Source of the DNA: DATFMP01 sp035266845 | GTDB taxonomy: Bacteria; SAR324; JACQKK01 | Assembly (NCBI GenBank): GCA_035266845.1 | Contig: DATFMP010000022.1 | Span: 62,001-126,000 of the forward strand | DNA length: 64,000 nt | Direction: 5' to 3' | Shown here: positions 24,822 through 34,262 of the stretch, in pieces | Position numbering within the stretch: the stretch's first letter is position 1 | Layout: each line of letters opens with the position of its first letter | Program-made: the position numbers and the translations under genes | Notes under the pieces: generated by a model | Seen by the model: only the letters and a program-made list of their open reading frames with translations | Told to the model about the DNA's origin: nothing | Database searches by the model: none

Positions 24822-26163
24822 TGAGCAACGCCCTCCTGGGTTGTCCCTGGAATCCACCTTACTGTTTCCCATATCGGGAAATCCAATCGGATTCAATCAT
24901 TTCGCCGCCGCGGAGTGGCTGCTGCGGCGGGATTCACGCCTCTCCCGGGTGTGCTTCGTGCTCTCCAACGGGCGCCACCCGGACCCCACCAAGCGCGATG
25001 CCGTCGTCCCCGCGCCGGAGCGTCTGCGGCTGTGCGAGCTGGCCTGCGAGGCCGTGGCTGACCCCGCCCGCAGTTTCCTGGCAAAGCAGGCACACCTGGC
25101 CGGTGAGCGCTTGCGGCTCACGCCCCCTACTATGCAGATTTCGACCCTCGAGTTCGGGTTCGATCGCGCGGTGCGCACCGCGGAGCTGATTCCACTGTTG
25201 CGGGCCCAGGCGCCGGGCTACGCCGGACCCTTCCACTGGTGTGTGGGTTCGGACCTGGTCACGCGCATGGCCGACCCCCGCATCTTCGCTGAGGACGATC
25301 TGCGGGTGCTGGCCGCGAACCTGCACTACCACGTGCTGGAGCGCGAGGGCGCGCCCCTGCGGGATGCTTTGGCGCACCTGGAGGAGACCCGCGGGGTGCG
25401 CCTGGACTGCACAGCGCATCCAATGTCCGAGCCGCCGCCCTGGCTGGGAACGTTCCTTTCGCTCTCGTCCACGCGCATCCGCAACGCGGCCGAGGCCGGC
25501 GATCCCCTGGCGGGCATGCTGCCCGCACCCGCTGCGGAACAGGTGCTGGCCCACGGCTGGTACCGCGAGGGCGAGCCCGGCGCCCGCCTGGTGGCGCCCG
25601 ACGGCCGCGAGCTGGGGACGCGCTCGCGCCTGGCTCTGCTGCTGGAGGCGCAGCAGGCCGCCGTGCAGCGGGCCGCCGCGGAACTGGCCGAAGCTCTGCT
25701 GGCCCGGCGCGGCCGCAAGGAGCCGCACACCCTGAGCTTGGTGGAAACCTCCACCGGCGGCCTCGTCACTGCCGCCTTGGCGGGCCGCAGCGGCGCCTCA
25801 CGCTACTTCCTGCAGTCCCGCTTCGCCTACGATGCCCAGGCCAAGGCCTCACTGTTGGCCGCCGGGGGCGAGGGTGCGCCGTCCGGCTCCGCCGTGTCCG
25901 AAGCGGCCGTGCTCGCGCTGGCGGGCGCCATGCGGATGGCGGCCGGGTCGGATTTCGCGCTGGCCGAGAGCGGCATGGCCGGACCGCCGGACGCCGGGAG
26001 GCGCAGCCTCAAGTATGGCCATTGCTGGTTCGCCGTGGCGGGGCCGGATCGCGCCCTGGCCGAGACCCTGCAGCTCAATCCCTTTCTCACGCGGCGCGAG
26101 CACCAGTTGGCCTTCGCGCGACACGCCCTGGAGCTGGCCACGCGCTTCGTCGCAAGCGGCTGA
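24811..26163 (+). CDS. NadD-like nucleotidyltransferase fused to a CinA/PncC-type domain
   Basis: A 450-residue two-domain protein. Residues about 17-250 look like an HIGH-superfamily nucleotidyltransferase: SGNPIGFNHFAAAEW (22-36) stands where NadD has GxFNPxHxGH, and SSTRIR (219-224) is the classic ISSTxIR phosphate-binding motif. The first motif has Gly in place of its first His and keeps the last. Residues about 280-448 match the CinA C-terminal domain: LSLVETSTGGLVTAAL (308-323; usually AESCTGG) and LAESGMAGPPDAG (384-396; usually TGIAGP). PncC converts NMN to NaMN and NadD adenylates NaMN, so one chain could do two consecutive NAD-salvage steps. ATG 24811 has a weak ribosome site. Confidence 0.75.
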   Translation: MTGTEQRPPGLSLESTLLFPISGNPIGFNHFAAAEWLLRRDSRLSRVCFVLSNGRHPDPTKRDAVVPAPERLRLCELACEAVADPARSFLAKQAHLAGERLRLTPPTMQISTLEFGFDRAVRTAELIPLLRAQAPGYAGPFHWCVGSDLVTRMADPRIFAEDDLRVLAANLHYHVLEREGAPLRDALAHLEETRGVRLDCTAHPMSEPPPWLGTFLSLSSTRIRNAAEAGDPLAGMLPAPAAEQVLAHGWYREGEPGARLVAPDGRELGTRSRLALLLEAQQAAVQRAAAELAEALLARRGRKEPHTLSLVETSTGGLVTAALAGRSGASRYFLQSRFAYDAQAKASLLAAGGEGAPSGSAVSEAAVLALAGAMRMAAGSDFALAESGMAGPPDAGRRSLKYGHCWFAVAGPDRALAETLQLNPFLTRREHQLAFARHALELATRFVASG

Positions 26164-26190
26164 GCGCCCTCCCCGGCCCCAATCCAGAAT

Positions 26191-26249
26191 TTGACAAGTG
26201 TCAAGGAAGCGCTCGCACAGAACAGGTAGGCTGTAGGCTCGAACCTACA
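26191..26249 (+). promoter_or_regulatory. CRP/FNR-type palindrome and second inverted repeat before the DUF1847 gene
   Basis: TTGACAAGTGTCAA (26191-26204) is a perfect TTGAC-N4-GTCAA palindrome, the shape of FNR/Dnr-type sites. TAGGCT at 26227-26232 would be the -10 if the site were at -41.5. Downstream, TGTAGG (26232-26237) and CCTACA (26244-26249) form a second inverted repeat around CTCGAA. Confidence 0.5.
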
Positions 26250-26271
26250 CCACCATCGGAGAGAGCGCGCC

Positions 26272-26982
26272 ATGCAATACGACGACCCATCCTGCGCCTA
26301 TTGCCCGCCGACCGTGCGCGCGTGCCGCCAGGGGGAACCGGCGGAACGCGGCCCGGGCTTCTGCCCCAGCAAGGTGGACCCCGAGGGCATCGCGGAAGCT
26401 TGGGAATACCACAGCGACCCCTTCACCATGCGCGTCGCGCTGGCCTCCGCCCAGGTGGAAAGCGAAGGCTACGCCCGCTGGACGCGCGTGGAGGAGATCG
26501 CGGCCTTCGCCAAGCGCATGGGCTTCCGGAAGATCGGCATCGCCTCTTGCATCAGCTTCGTGGACGTGGCCCACACGCTCAGCGCCATCCTGGAAAGCCA
26601 CGGCTTCGACGTTGCCTCCGTCGCCTGCAAGAACGGTGGCGTGCCCAAGGAGTCCATCGGCGTGCGCGACTCCGAGAAGGTGCGTCCGGGCGGCCATGAG
26701 TCCATGTGCAATCCTATCTCGCAGGCCGAGCTGCTCAATCGTGCCGGCTGCGAGCTGAATGTGGTGCTGGGCCTCTGCGTGGGTCACGACAGCCTCTTCT
26801 ATCGCCAGTCCGCTGGACTCGTGACCACGCTGGTGGTGAAGGACCGTGTGCTCGCGCACAATCCCATCGGCGCGCTGCACCTGGCGGATACCTACTACAG
26901 CCGGGTGTGGGGCGAAGCGAAGCCGCCGGCGTTGCCCAACAAACCCGCGCAGGCGCGCCGCAACGGCCAGGGCGCGGACTAG
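26272..26982 (+). CDS. DUF1847 protein (Cys-rich, metal-binding)
   Basis: A 236-residue protein of the DUF1847 family. It has an N-terminal Cys array (CAYCPPTVRAC, then GFCPS) and a core with RKIGIASCISFVDVAH, SVACKNGGVPKE, SMCNPISQAELLNRAGCELNVVLGLCVGHDSLF (two adjacent blocks) and LAHNPIGALHLADTYY. The repeated conserved cysteines suggest a metal or Fe-S site, and family members occur mostly in anaerobes and facultative bacteria. Function is not established. The CRP/FNR-type palindrome 75 bases upstream would fit oxygen- or NO-linked control. Confidence 0.8.
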   Translation: MQYDDPSCAYCPPTVRACRQGEPAERGPGFCPSKVDPEGIAEAWEYHSDPFTMRVALASAQVESEGYARWTRVEEIAAFAKRMGFRKIGIASCISFVDVAHTLSAILESHGFDVASVACKNGGVPKESIGVRDSEKVRPGGHESMCNPISQAELLNRAGCELNVVLGLCVGHDSLFYRQSAGLVTTLVVKDRVLAHNPIGALHLADTYYSRVWGEAKPPALPNKPAQARRNGQGAD

Positions 26983-27088
26983 CACGCGGACCGGACCGGC
27001 CTGGGTTGCGCATGGGTGACCAAGATGCTGGGATGAGCGCGGGCGGCGTGAGCGCCGTCCGGCCCTTCACCCGCTGCCCCGGCACCTC

Positions 27089-27916
27089 ATGCAGACCCCC
27101 GCGGCACCGTCCGCCTCGGCCGTGCCCGAAACCGATCCGGCCGCGCCCGCCTTCGAGCTGCGGGGCCTCGGACGGTGCCTGCCGGACGGACGCGCGCTGC
27201 TGGAGGGCGTGCACCTCAGTGTGGCCCGCGGGGGCATTCTCACCATCGCCGGACCCAGTGGCGCGGGCAAGAGCACGCTGATCCGCCTGCTCAACCGGCT
27301 GGACGAGCCCAGCGCCGGCGAATTGCGCGTGCTGGGCCGGCCCATAGCGGACTGGCCCGTGCGGGAGTTGCGCCGCCGCGTGTCTATGGTGTTTCAGGAG
27401 CCCTCCCTGCTGGGCCTGAGCGTGCGGGAGAACCTGACGCTGCCCTTCCGCCTGCAGGGGGCAATGCCGCCGGACCTGGACGCGCGCATCGCCGAAGTGC
27501 TGGTGGCCGCAGACCTGTCCCATGACCTGCTGGAGCGCGACGCGGATGGATTGAGCGTGGGCCAAAAGCAGCGCGTGGCGTTGGCGCGTGGCCTCATCGC
27601 ACGGCCCGAAGTGCTGTTGCTGGACGAGCCCACGGCCGCGCTGGACCCCGCCACCGCGGAGCGCCTGCTGAGCGGTCTGGCCCGGCTGAACCGCAGTGCG
27701 GGGTTGACGCTGGTGATGACCTCGCATCGCTTCGGCGAGGTACGGCGGCTGGGCGGGCGGCTGGCCGTGCTGATGGGCGGGCGGCTGATGGCAGAGGGAC
27801 CGGTGGCCGAACTGCTGGCCCGCCCGCCCACGGACGAAGTGGGCGCGTTCCTGCAGGAGCCCGGCGGCTCCAACGCGACGCCCCAAGCCCCGGTGGGGGA
27901 GACCCGCGATGGTTGA
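27089..27916 (+). CDS. fetA: ABC transporter ATP-binding protein, FetA-like
   Basis: A 275-residue ATPase: Walker A GPSGAGKST, Q-loop MVFQEPSLLG, signature LSVGQKQR, Walker B VLLLDEPTAALD and the switch histidine in MTSHRF. LSVGQKQR replaces the common LSGGQ, as in the FetA/YbbL group. It overlaps the permease gene by eight bases. In E. coli the FetAB pair exports iron and raises tolerance to peroxide. The pairing with an unmistakable FetB-type permease, not the ATPase itself, justifies the name. Confidence 0.8.
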   Translation: MQTPAAPSASAVPETDPAAPAFELRGLGRCLPDGRALLEGVHLSVARGGILTIAGPSGAGKSTLIRLLNRLDEPSAGELRVLGRPIADWPVRELRRRVSMVFQEPSLLGLSVRENLTLPFRLQGAMPPDLDARIAEVLVAADLSHDLLERDADGLSVGQKQRVALARGLIARPEVLLLDEPTAALDPATAERLLSGLARLNRSAGLTLVMTSHRFGEVRRLGGRLAVLMGGRLMAEGPVAELLARPPTDEVGAFLQEPGGSNATPQAPVGETRDG

Positions 27917-28706
27917 GCACGTCATCGCGCTGGGCTGGCCGGAAGTCTTGCTGCTGCTGGTGCTGATGCTGGCGGCCATGGTCGTCAGTCTGGTGCTGCG
28001 GCTGGGTCTGACCCAGGAGCTTGCTGTGGGCACCGCGCGCAGCGTGGTGCAACTCAGCGCGGTGGGCTTCGTGATCGGCTGGGTGTTCCAGCAACGCACT
28101 TGGTACTGGGTACTGCTGCTGCTGGCCGCCATGGCGCTGGTGGCAGGCTACACGGGTGCCCGGCGCACGCGCCTGCGGCTGCCGGGGCTGACGTGGCTGC
28201 TGACGGGCGTGCTGGTGGTGGTTTCGGCGGTGGTGCTGCTCTATCTCACGCAGGCGGTGCTGGGCCTGCGTGAATGGGATCCGCGCTACCTGATTCCGCT
28301 GGGCGGCATGCTGCTGGGCAACGCCATGAACTCGTCCACGCTGGCCGTGGAGCGGCTGGTGGCGGAGTTGGCCCGCAGCGCGGGCGATGTGGAGGCGCTA
28401 TTGGCACTGGGGGCGAGCCCCGGGCAGGCCGTACAGCGCTACCGCCATGCCGCCATTTCGGCGGCCGTCACGCCCGCCATCAACGGACTGCTCACGGTGG
28501 GCATCGTCACCCTGCCCGGCATGATGACGGGCCAGATGCTGGGAGGCACCGCGCCGCTGCAGGCGGCCCTGTATCAGCTCATGATCCTGTTCGGCATCAC
28601 CCTGTGCGCGCTGCTGGGCGCCATTCTGGCCGTGTACGGCACGGCCCCGCGCTTCTTCACCCCGGCGTGGCAACTGCAGCGCGCCGTGCTGCGGGCCGCC
28701 CGGTAG
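27909..28706 (+). CDS. fetB: FetB-like ABC permease (UPF0014)
   Basis: A 265-residue membrane protein with about seven hydrophobic helices. Blocks typical of FetB/YbbM are ELAVGTARSVVQLSAVGFVI near the N-terminus, the central LIPLGGMLLGNAMNSSTLAVERL and LLALGASPGQAV, and TVGIVTLPGMMTGQMLGG. Start codon and ribosome site lie within the ATPase gene, so the pair is translationally coupled. The likely role is iron efflux at the inner membrane, by analogy with E. coli. No Fur-box-like sequence was recognised upstream. Confidence 0.85.
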   Translation: MVEHVIALGWPEVLLLLVLMLAAMVVSLVLRLGLTQELAVGTARSVVQLSAVGFVIGWVFQQRTWYWVLLLLAAMALVAGYTGARRTRLRLPGLTWLLTGVLVVVSAVVLLYLTQAVLGLREWDPRYLIPLGGMLLGNAMNSSTLAVERLVAELARSAGDVEALLALGASPGQAVQRYRHAAISAAVTPAINGLLTVGIVTLPGMMTGQMLGGTAPLQAALYQLMILFGITLCALLGAILAVYGTAPRFFTPAWQLQRAVLRAAR

Positions 28707-28864
28707 CGCCGCCAGGCGGCCCATCAGAAAACCCATTATTCGTGACATTTGCGTTGCGCACCCGGCCCGGCTCCGTTAGTTTGTCGCATGCCTCCGAGCA
28801 CGGCGGCACGGCCCTTACGAAACACTGACCCACGGTCCCCAGAGCGCTCCCCCTCGCCGTGCCG

Positions 28865-29479
28865 ATGCCCTTTACCGATCCCTATTGGCTGCTGGAGAAT
28901 GCCACCTACGGGCTGATCTTCACGCTGCTCGTTGTCGCCGGCATGGGGCTGCCGATGCCGGAGGACGTGGTGCTGTTGGCCGCCGGTGCGCTGATCCATC
29001 GCGGCGCGACGGAGATGGTGCCTACGGCGGTGGTGGTGGCGTCGGGCGTGATCGTGGGCGACCTGGTGATCTTCCTCCTCGCGCGGCACCTGGGCACCCG
29101 CGCCCTGGAGCGGCCCCTGTTCCGCCGGCTGCTGCCCGAGCGCAGGCGCCAGCGGCTGGAGCGGCTGTTCGACCGCTGGGGCGGCGGCATCGTCTTCGTG
29201 GCGCGCCACATCGCCGGTATCCGCGCCCCCGTGTTCGCCCTGGCGGGCATGCACGGCCTATCGGTGTTCGTATTCCTGCTGTGGGACATGGCCGGGCTGA
29301 CCATCAGCGCGCCCCTGGTGATGGGCATCGGCTATCTGTTCTCCGACCGTATGTCGGAGGCCCTGAGCCATGTCACGGACCTGCAGCACGTCATCATCAT
29401 CGTCGTGGTGGTCGCCTTGACCGTCTATGCCACGCATGCCGCCCTGCGGCGCTGGGTGTTCGGCAAGCGCCGATCCTGA
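28865..29479 (+). CDS. DedA family membrane protein
   Basis: A 204-residue polytopic protein. DedA/SNARE-associated signatures are GMGLPMPEDVVLLAAGALI near the start, GVIVGDLVIFLLARHLG, and the basic amphipathic stretch with FVARHIAGIRAPVFALAGM. DedA proteins act in membrane homeostasis, and some act as undecaprenyl-phosphate or phosphatidylglycerol flippases. ATG 28865 is used; an in-frame GTG at 28859 would add two residues. It is followed 63 bases later by an HtrA-type protease with its own strong ribosome site. Confidence 0.85.
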   Translation: MPFTDPYWLLENATYGLIFTLLVVAGMGLPMPEDVVLLAAGALIHRGATEMVPTAVVVASGVIVGDLVIFLLARHLGTRALERPLFRRLLPERRRQRLERLFDRWGGGIVFVARHIAGIRAPVFALAGMHGLSVFVFLLWDMAGLTISAPLVMGIGYLFSDRMSEALSHVTDLQHVIIIVVVVALTVYATHAALRRWVFGKRRS

Positions 29480-29542
29480 GCGGCGACCCTACCGCGGGCG
29501 CCCGCCGGTTCCGGCGCCGGCACTCGTGCAAAGGAGGTTCCC

Positions 29543-30676
<1,134 letters not shown>

Positions 30677-30706
30677 CGGCCGTCCAGCGCTGCGGCTGTG
30701 ACGCGC

Positions 30707-32632
30707 CTACGCCTCCCAGCGCACCTCGTGGTGGATCGTGAAGGGCGCGAGGGCCTCGTGCACGGCATGCTCCAGCGCCGGGCGGTCCGCAGTATCCGCG
30801 CCGGTCAGGGAAACAGTGGCGAGCGTGCCGTGGGTGGGGTGGGCGGCCACCGCCACGGCGAGGCGCACGCCGTCCGGGGCCAGCGGGGCCAGCGGGGCCA
30901 GCAACTCGCCGAACACCCGCTGGGCTGCATCCCAGCGCAGGGCGGGCTTGAACACCTTCCCCACGCCCGTCAGCGGCAGTGGGTCCACCACGAACACCTC
31001 GCGCGGAGCCGCCGCACGCTCGGAGATGCGCTCACGCACGAAGGCCGTCAACTCCTCGGGCGTTGCGGCTGCATCGGGTTTGAGCTGCACATAGGCCACG
31101 GGCAGCTCGCCCGCGTAGGCGTCCGGCTTGCCCACCGCGGCGGCCAGAGACACGGCCGGATGCTGGTAGAGCGCCTCCTCGATCACGATCGGGTCAATGT
31201 TGTGGCCGCTGCGGATGATGAGGTCCTTGGCGCGCCCCGTGATCCACAGCCGCCCGGCGGCGTCCAGGCGCCCCAGGTCGCCCGAGTTGAGCCAGCCGTC
31301 GGTCACGAACGCCGTGCGGTTGTGGCGCTCCTGCACGTAGCTGGGAAACACCCCCGGCCCCTTCATCACCACCACGCCGATCTCGTCCACGGCGCAGTCG
31401 CGCTCGTAGCGCCCTTTCGCGTCCAGGCACACCGTCTTGACGCGGCTGTAGGGGGCGGCGTAGCCCACCGAGCCCAGCGGCACGTCGCCCCCCAGCGGCG
31501 CGCTGGTGAGGATGCTGGCCGTCTCGGTCATGCCATAGACCTCCAGCACCGGCTTGCCGATCTTGTCCTGCAGGGCGCGCCCCACCTCCACGGGAATGGC
31601 CGAGCCGCCCGCCGCCGCGGCCGCCACGCCGCTCAGGTCGAGCCCGTCCGAAGGCGCCAGCAGCAGCCCGGAGAGCACCGTGGGCACGGCGGAGACGAAC
31701 CGCGGCCGGTAGTGCTCGGCCAGCCGCCAATAGTTGCGCACCACGGCCGGGGTGCGGAAGCCCCCCGGCGTGCAGATCACCGCCGTGCCCCCCCAGGCGA
31801 ACACCACCAAGCCCTGGTTCAGCGAGCCGGAGACGTGGAACAGGGGCAGCCCGCACAGCGTCGGGCGTGGCTCGTTCAGCCCGTACAGGGCACCGCAGAC
31901 CCAGGCCTGGTAAAGCTGGTTGGCGTGGGTGTGCTGCACCAACTTGGGCAGGCCGGTGGTGCCGCCCGTGTGCATGTAGGCCGCGACGTCGTCCAGCGCG
32001 CTCTGGCGGCCGCTCAGCAGGCGATCGGCGGGCTGGCGCGCCAGGGCCGCCTCGTAGCCCAGCACGCCGTCACGCTGCTCGGCCGGGGCGTCCCCGCCCA
32101 CCTGCACGATGGCGCGCAGGCCGGGCACGTCGCCGCGCAGGGCCTGCACCTTCTGCCAGATTTCCACGCCCGGGGTGGGGCCCAGCGCCACCAGCACCTT
32201 CGTGCCCGCGGCGTTGAGGATGGACGCGAGCTGCCCCGGCTCCAGCAGGGGGTTGACCGGGTTGGCGATCCCCGCCGCCTCGGCGCCGAACAGCACGGCG
32301 TAGGACTGCGGCAGCAGCGGCAGTAGGAACGACACCACGTCCCGCGGTCCCACGCCCAGGGTGTGCAGCAGGTTGGCCGTCTGCCGCACGCGGCCCAGGA
32401 ACTCGGCGTAGCTCAAACTGAGCGGCGCCTCGTCCGGCTCGCCGGTGCGCAGGAACTGGATCGCCGGGCGCTGCGGGTCCAACGCCGCGGCGTTGCAGAG
32501 CGCCTCGTAGGTGCTGCGTGCGGCGATGCGCTCGGCCCAGGGCACGTGTTCCAGGGCGCGCAGGTCGGCCTCCGTGCGCAGCGGCGGGAAGCCGTCGCGC
32601 TCGATGCGGTCCAACAAACTGATTGTGGACAT
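30707..32632 (-). CDS. Acyl-CoA synthetase (AMP-forming)
   Basis: A 641-residue ANL-superfamily enzyme that activates a carboxylic acid with ATP and joins it to CoA. Motifs: AYMHTGGTTGLPKLV (phosphate loop), EVYGMTE (A5), NSGDLGRLDAAGRLWITGRAKDLIIRSG (A7-A8, in adjacent blocks) and the C-terminal catalytic Lys in TGVGKVFKPALR. HNIDP replaces the usual ENIxP/EVE region, which marks a subgroup often annotated only as acyl-CoA synthetase. The start ATG 32632 sits five bases from a run of ten G (on its strand). A fatty or aromatic acid substrate is plausible but not proven. Confidence 0.88.
   Translation of the reverse strand: MSTISLLDRIERDGFPPLRTEADLRALEHVPWAERIAARSTYEALCNAAALDPQRPAIQFLRTGEPDEAPLSLSYAEFLGRVRQTANLLHTLGVGPRDVVSFLLPLLPQSYAVLFGAEAAGIANPVNPLLEPGQLASILNAAGTKVLVALGPTPGVEIWQKVQALRGDVPGLRAIVQVGGDAPAEQRDGVLGYEAALARQPADRLLSGRQSALDDVAAYMHTGGTTGLPKLVQHTHANQLYQAWVCGALYGLNEPRPTLCGLPLFHVSGSLNQGLVVFAWGGTAVICTPGGFRTPAVVRNYWRLAEHYRPRFVSAVPTVLSGLLLAPSDGLDLSGVAAAAAGGSAIPVEVGRALQDKIGKPVLEVYGMTETASILTSAPLGGDVPLGSVGYAAPYSRVKTVCLDAKGRYERDCAVDEIGVVVMKGPGVFPSYVQERHNRTAFVTDGWLNSGDLGRLDAAGRLWITGRAKDLIIRSGHNIDPIVIEEALYQHPAVSLAAAVGKPDAYAGELPVAYVQLKPDAAATPEELTAFVRERISERAAAPREVFVVDPLPLTGVGKVFKPALRWDAAQRVFGELLAPLAPLAPDGVRLAVAVAAHPTHGTLATVSLTGADTADRPALEHAVHEALAPFTIHHEVRWEA
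30876..30902 (-). repeat. Three tandem 9-bp units inside the acyl-CoA synthetase gene
   Basis: GGGGCCAGC is repeated exactly three times. On the coding strand it encodes a Leu-Ala-Pro iteration near the C-terminus (LAPLAPLAPDG). As the unit is a multiple of three, copy changes would keep the frame. Confidence 0.8.
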
Positions 32633-32637
32633 GACTT

Positions 32638-32647
32638 CCCCCCCCCC
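32638..32647 (-). repeat. Homopolymer G10 tract acting as ribosome site
   Basis: On the coding strand ten consecutive G are followed by AAGTC and the ATG of the acyl-CoA synthetase. The tract itself serves as the Shine-Dalgarno-like sequence. Such tracts are prone to slippage, which could change spacing and expression. Confidence 0.6.
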
Positions 32648-32823
32648 TTGCTTCGGCTGGACGCAGAGCCCAGGCCTTTCCCCCGGTTCCATGCTATGGC
32701 GAACACACCGTCGCTGGCAACCGGCCAGCGGCATGCGGCACTATTTGAAACTGCCGATGAACGCGGATAAACAGAGATACGAATGCGTCCGCTTCCCATA
32801 CCCGCCGGAGCTCCGTTGCCACT

Positions 32824-34218
32824 ATGACCGCTGCCCCGCACCTGCTGAGCGCCGGCGAATTGCTGCACGCCTATCGCCAGCGCACGCTCTCACCCGTAGA
32901 GGTCACGCAGGCCGCGCTGGAGCGCATCGCTGCGCTGAACGAGCGCCTCAACGCCTTCTGCGCCGTGGACGTGGAAGGCGCCATGGAGGCCGCGCGGGCC
33001 AGCGAACAGCGCTGGCAGCGCGGCGCGCCGCGGGGTCTGCTGGATGGCGTGCCGGTGTCGATCAAGGATCTGGTGCTCACGCGGGGCCTGCCCACCCGCT
33101 TCGGCTCGCGCACGACCGACCCGGACGGCCCGTGGGACACCGACGCGCCGGCCACGGCGCGCCTGCGGGAGGCAGGGGCCGTGCTGCTGGGCAAGACGGC
33201 CACGCCGGAGTATGGCCACAAGTTCGTGACGGACAGCCCGCTCACGGGCATCACACGCAATCCGTGGAATCCTGAGCGCAGTCCGGGCGGCAGCAGCGGC
33301 GGCGCCGGGGCGGCCGTGGCCGCAGGACTCGGCCCGCTGGCGGTAGGTACGGACGGCGGCGGCTCCATCCGCATCCCGGCCGCCTGGAGCGGCATCGTGG
33401 GGCACAAGCCCACCTTCGGCCGCGTGCCGGCGTGGCCGCCCTCGCGCTGGGGCACGCTGTCCAACGTGGGCCCCATGGCCCGCACGGTCACGGATGTGGC
33501 GCTGCTGCTGACCGTGCTGGCGGGGCCCGACGCCCGAGACTGGTACGCCCTCCCGCCGGACGGGCGCGACTATCGTGTGGGGCTGGACGACGGCGTGCGC
33601 GGCCTGCGGCTGGCGTACGCGCCGGACCTGGGGCTGGCGCAGGTGCAGCCGGAGATCGCAGCGGCGGTGCGGGCGGCCGTGCACCTGCTGGCCGAGCAGG
33701 GGGCGCACGTGGAGGAGATCGAACCACCCGGCATCGAGTCCATCCTGCAGGCGCACCGCACCTTCGCCGTGAGCATCTTCGCGCACATGGTGGAGGGGCT
33801 GGACGAGTCCGGGCGGGCGCTGCTGGACCCCTACCTGCTGAGCTTCCACGAGGCTGGGCGCAAGCTTTCCGCGCTGGACTTCCAGGAATCGCTGATGGTG
33901 CGGCGCGAGGTGGGCAGCCGCATGCAGGCACTGCACGAGCGCTTCGACCTGCTGCTGCTGCCGACGTTCCACTGCGAGCCGCCCCCCGTGCCGGGCCTGC
34001 CGTCGGAGCTGGCCGGCAAGCCGCCCGCATTGACGTGCTGGGTCAACCACACCAACCAGCCGGCGGCCAGCGTGCCCTGCGGCCTTACCACCTCGGGCCT
34101 GCCCATCGGCCTGCAGATCGTGGGGCCCAAGTACGCCGACGCCCTGGTGCTGCGCTGCGCCCGCGCCTACGAATCCGCACGCGGCGCCTTCCCCTGGCCT
34201 GCGCTGGCGGGGGCGTAG
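32824..34218 (+). CDS. Amidase signature family enzyme
   Basis: A 464-residue amidase with the Ser-cisSer-Lys catalytic set: Lys in GVPVSIKDLV, and both serines in SPGGSSGGAGAAVAAGLG followed by GTDGGGSIRIPAAWSGIVGHKP (two adjacent blocks). The later region TFHCEPPPVP and PCGLTTSGLPIGLQIVG is standard. The product could hydrolyse a carboxamide or act in an unusual GatA-like role, but GatB/GatC are not nearby and the gene is alone. It is divergent from the acyl-CoA synthetase, with 191 bases between starts. Confidence 0.88.
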   Translation: MTAAPHLLSAGELLHAYRQRTLSPVEVTQAALERIAALNERLNAFCAVDVEGAMEAARASEQRWQRGAPRGLLDGVPVSIKDLVLTRGLPTRFGSRTTDPDGPWDTDAPATARLREAGAVLLGKTATPEYGHKFVTDSPLTGITRNPWNPERSPGGSSGGAGAAVAAGLGPLAVGTDGGGSIRIPAAWSGIVGHKPTFGRVPAWPPSRWGTLSNVGPMARTVTDVALLLTVLAGPDARDWYALPPDGRDYRVGLDDGVRGLRLAYAPDLGLAQVQPEIAAAVRAAVHLLAEQGAHVEEIEPPGIESILQAHRTFAVSIFAHMVEGLDESGRALLDPYLLSFHEAGRKLSALDFQESLMVRREVGSRMQALHERFDLLLLPTFHCEPPPVPGLPSELAGKPPALTCWVNHTNQPAASVPCGLTTSGLPIGLQIVGPKYADALVLRCARAYESARGAFPWPALAGA

Positions 34219-34262
34219 GCTGCGGTGGTAGCAGCGCCGAACGTCGCTGCGCCAACACAGAT

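Noticed and set aside
26220..26260. GGTTCGAGCC-like string on the minus strand as a tRNA T-arm
   Set aside because: No acceptor, D or anticodon stems surround it, and the loop is one base short. It is an inverted repeat in a leader region.
32750..32800. Sequence like a dispersed element around GAACGCGGATAAACAGAG
   Set aside because: It resembles repeats seen in other genomes, but only one copy is present here, so it cannot be supported from this window.
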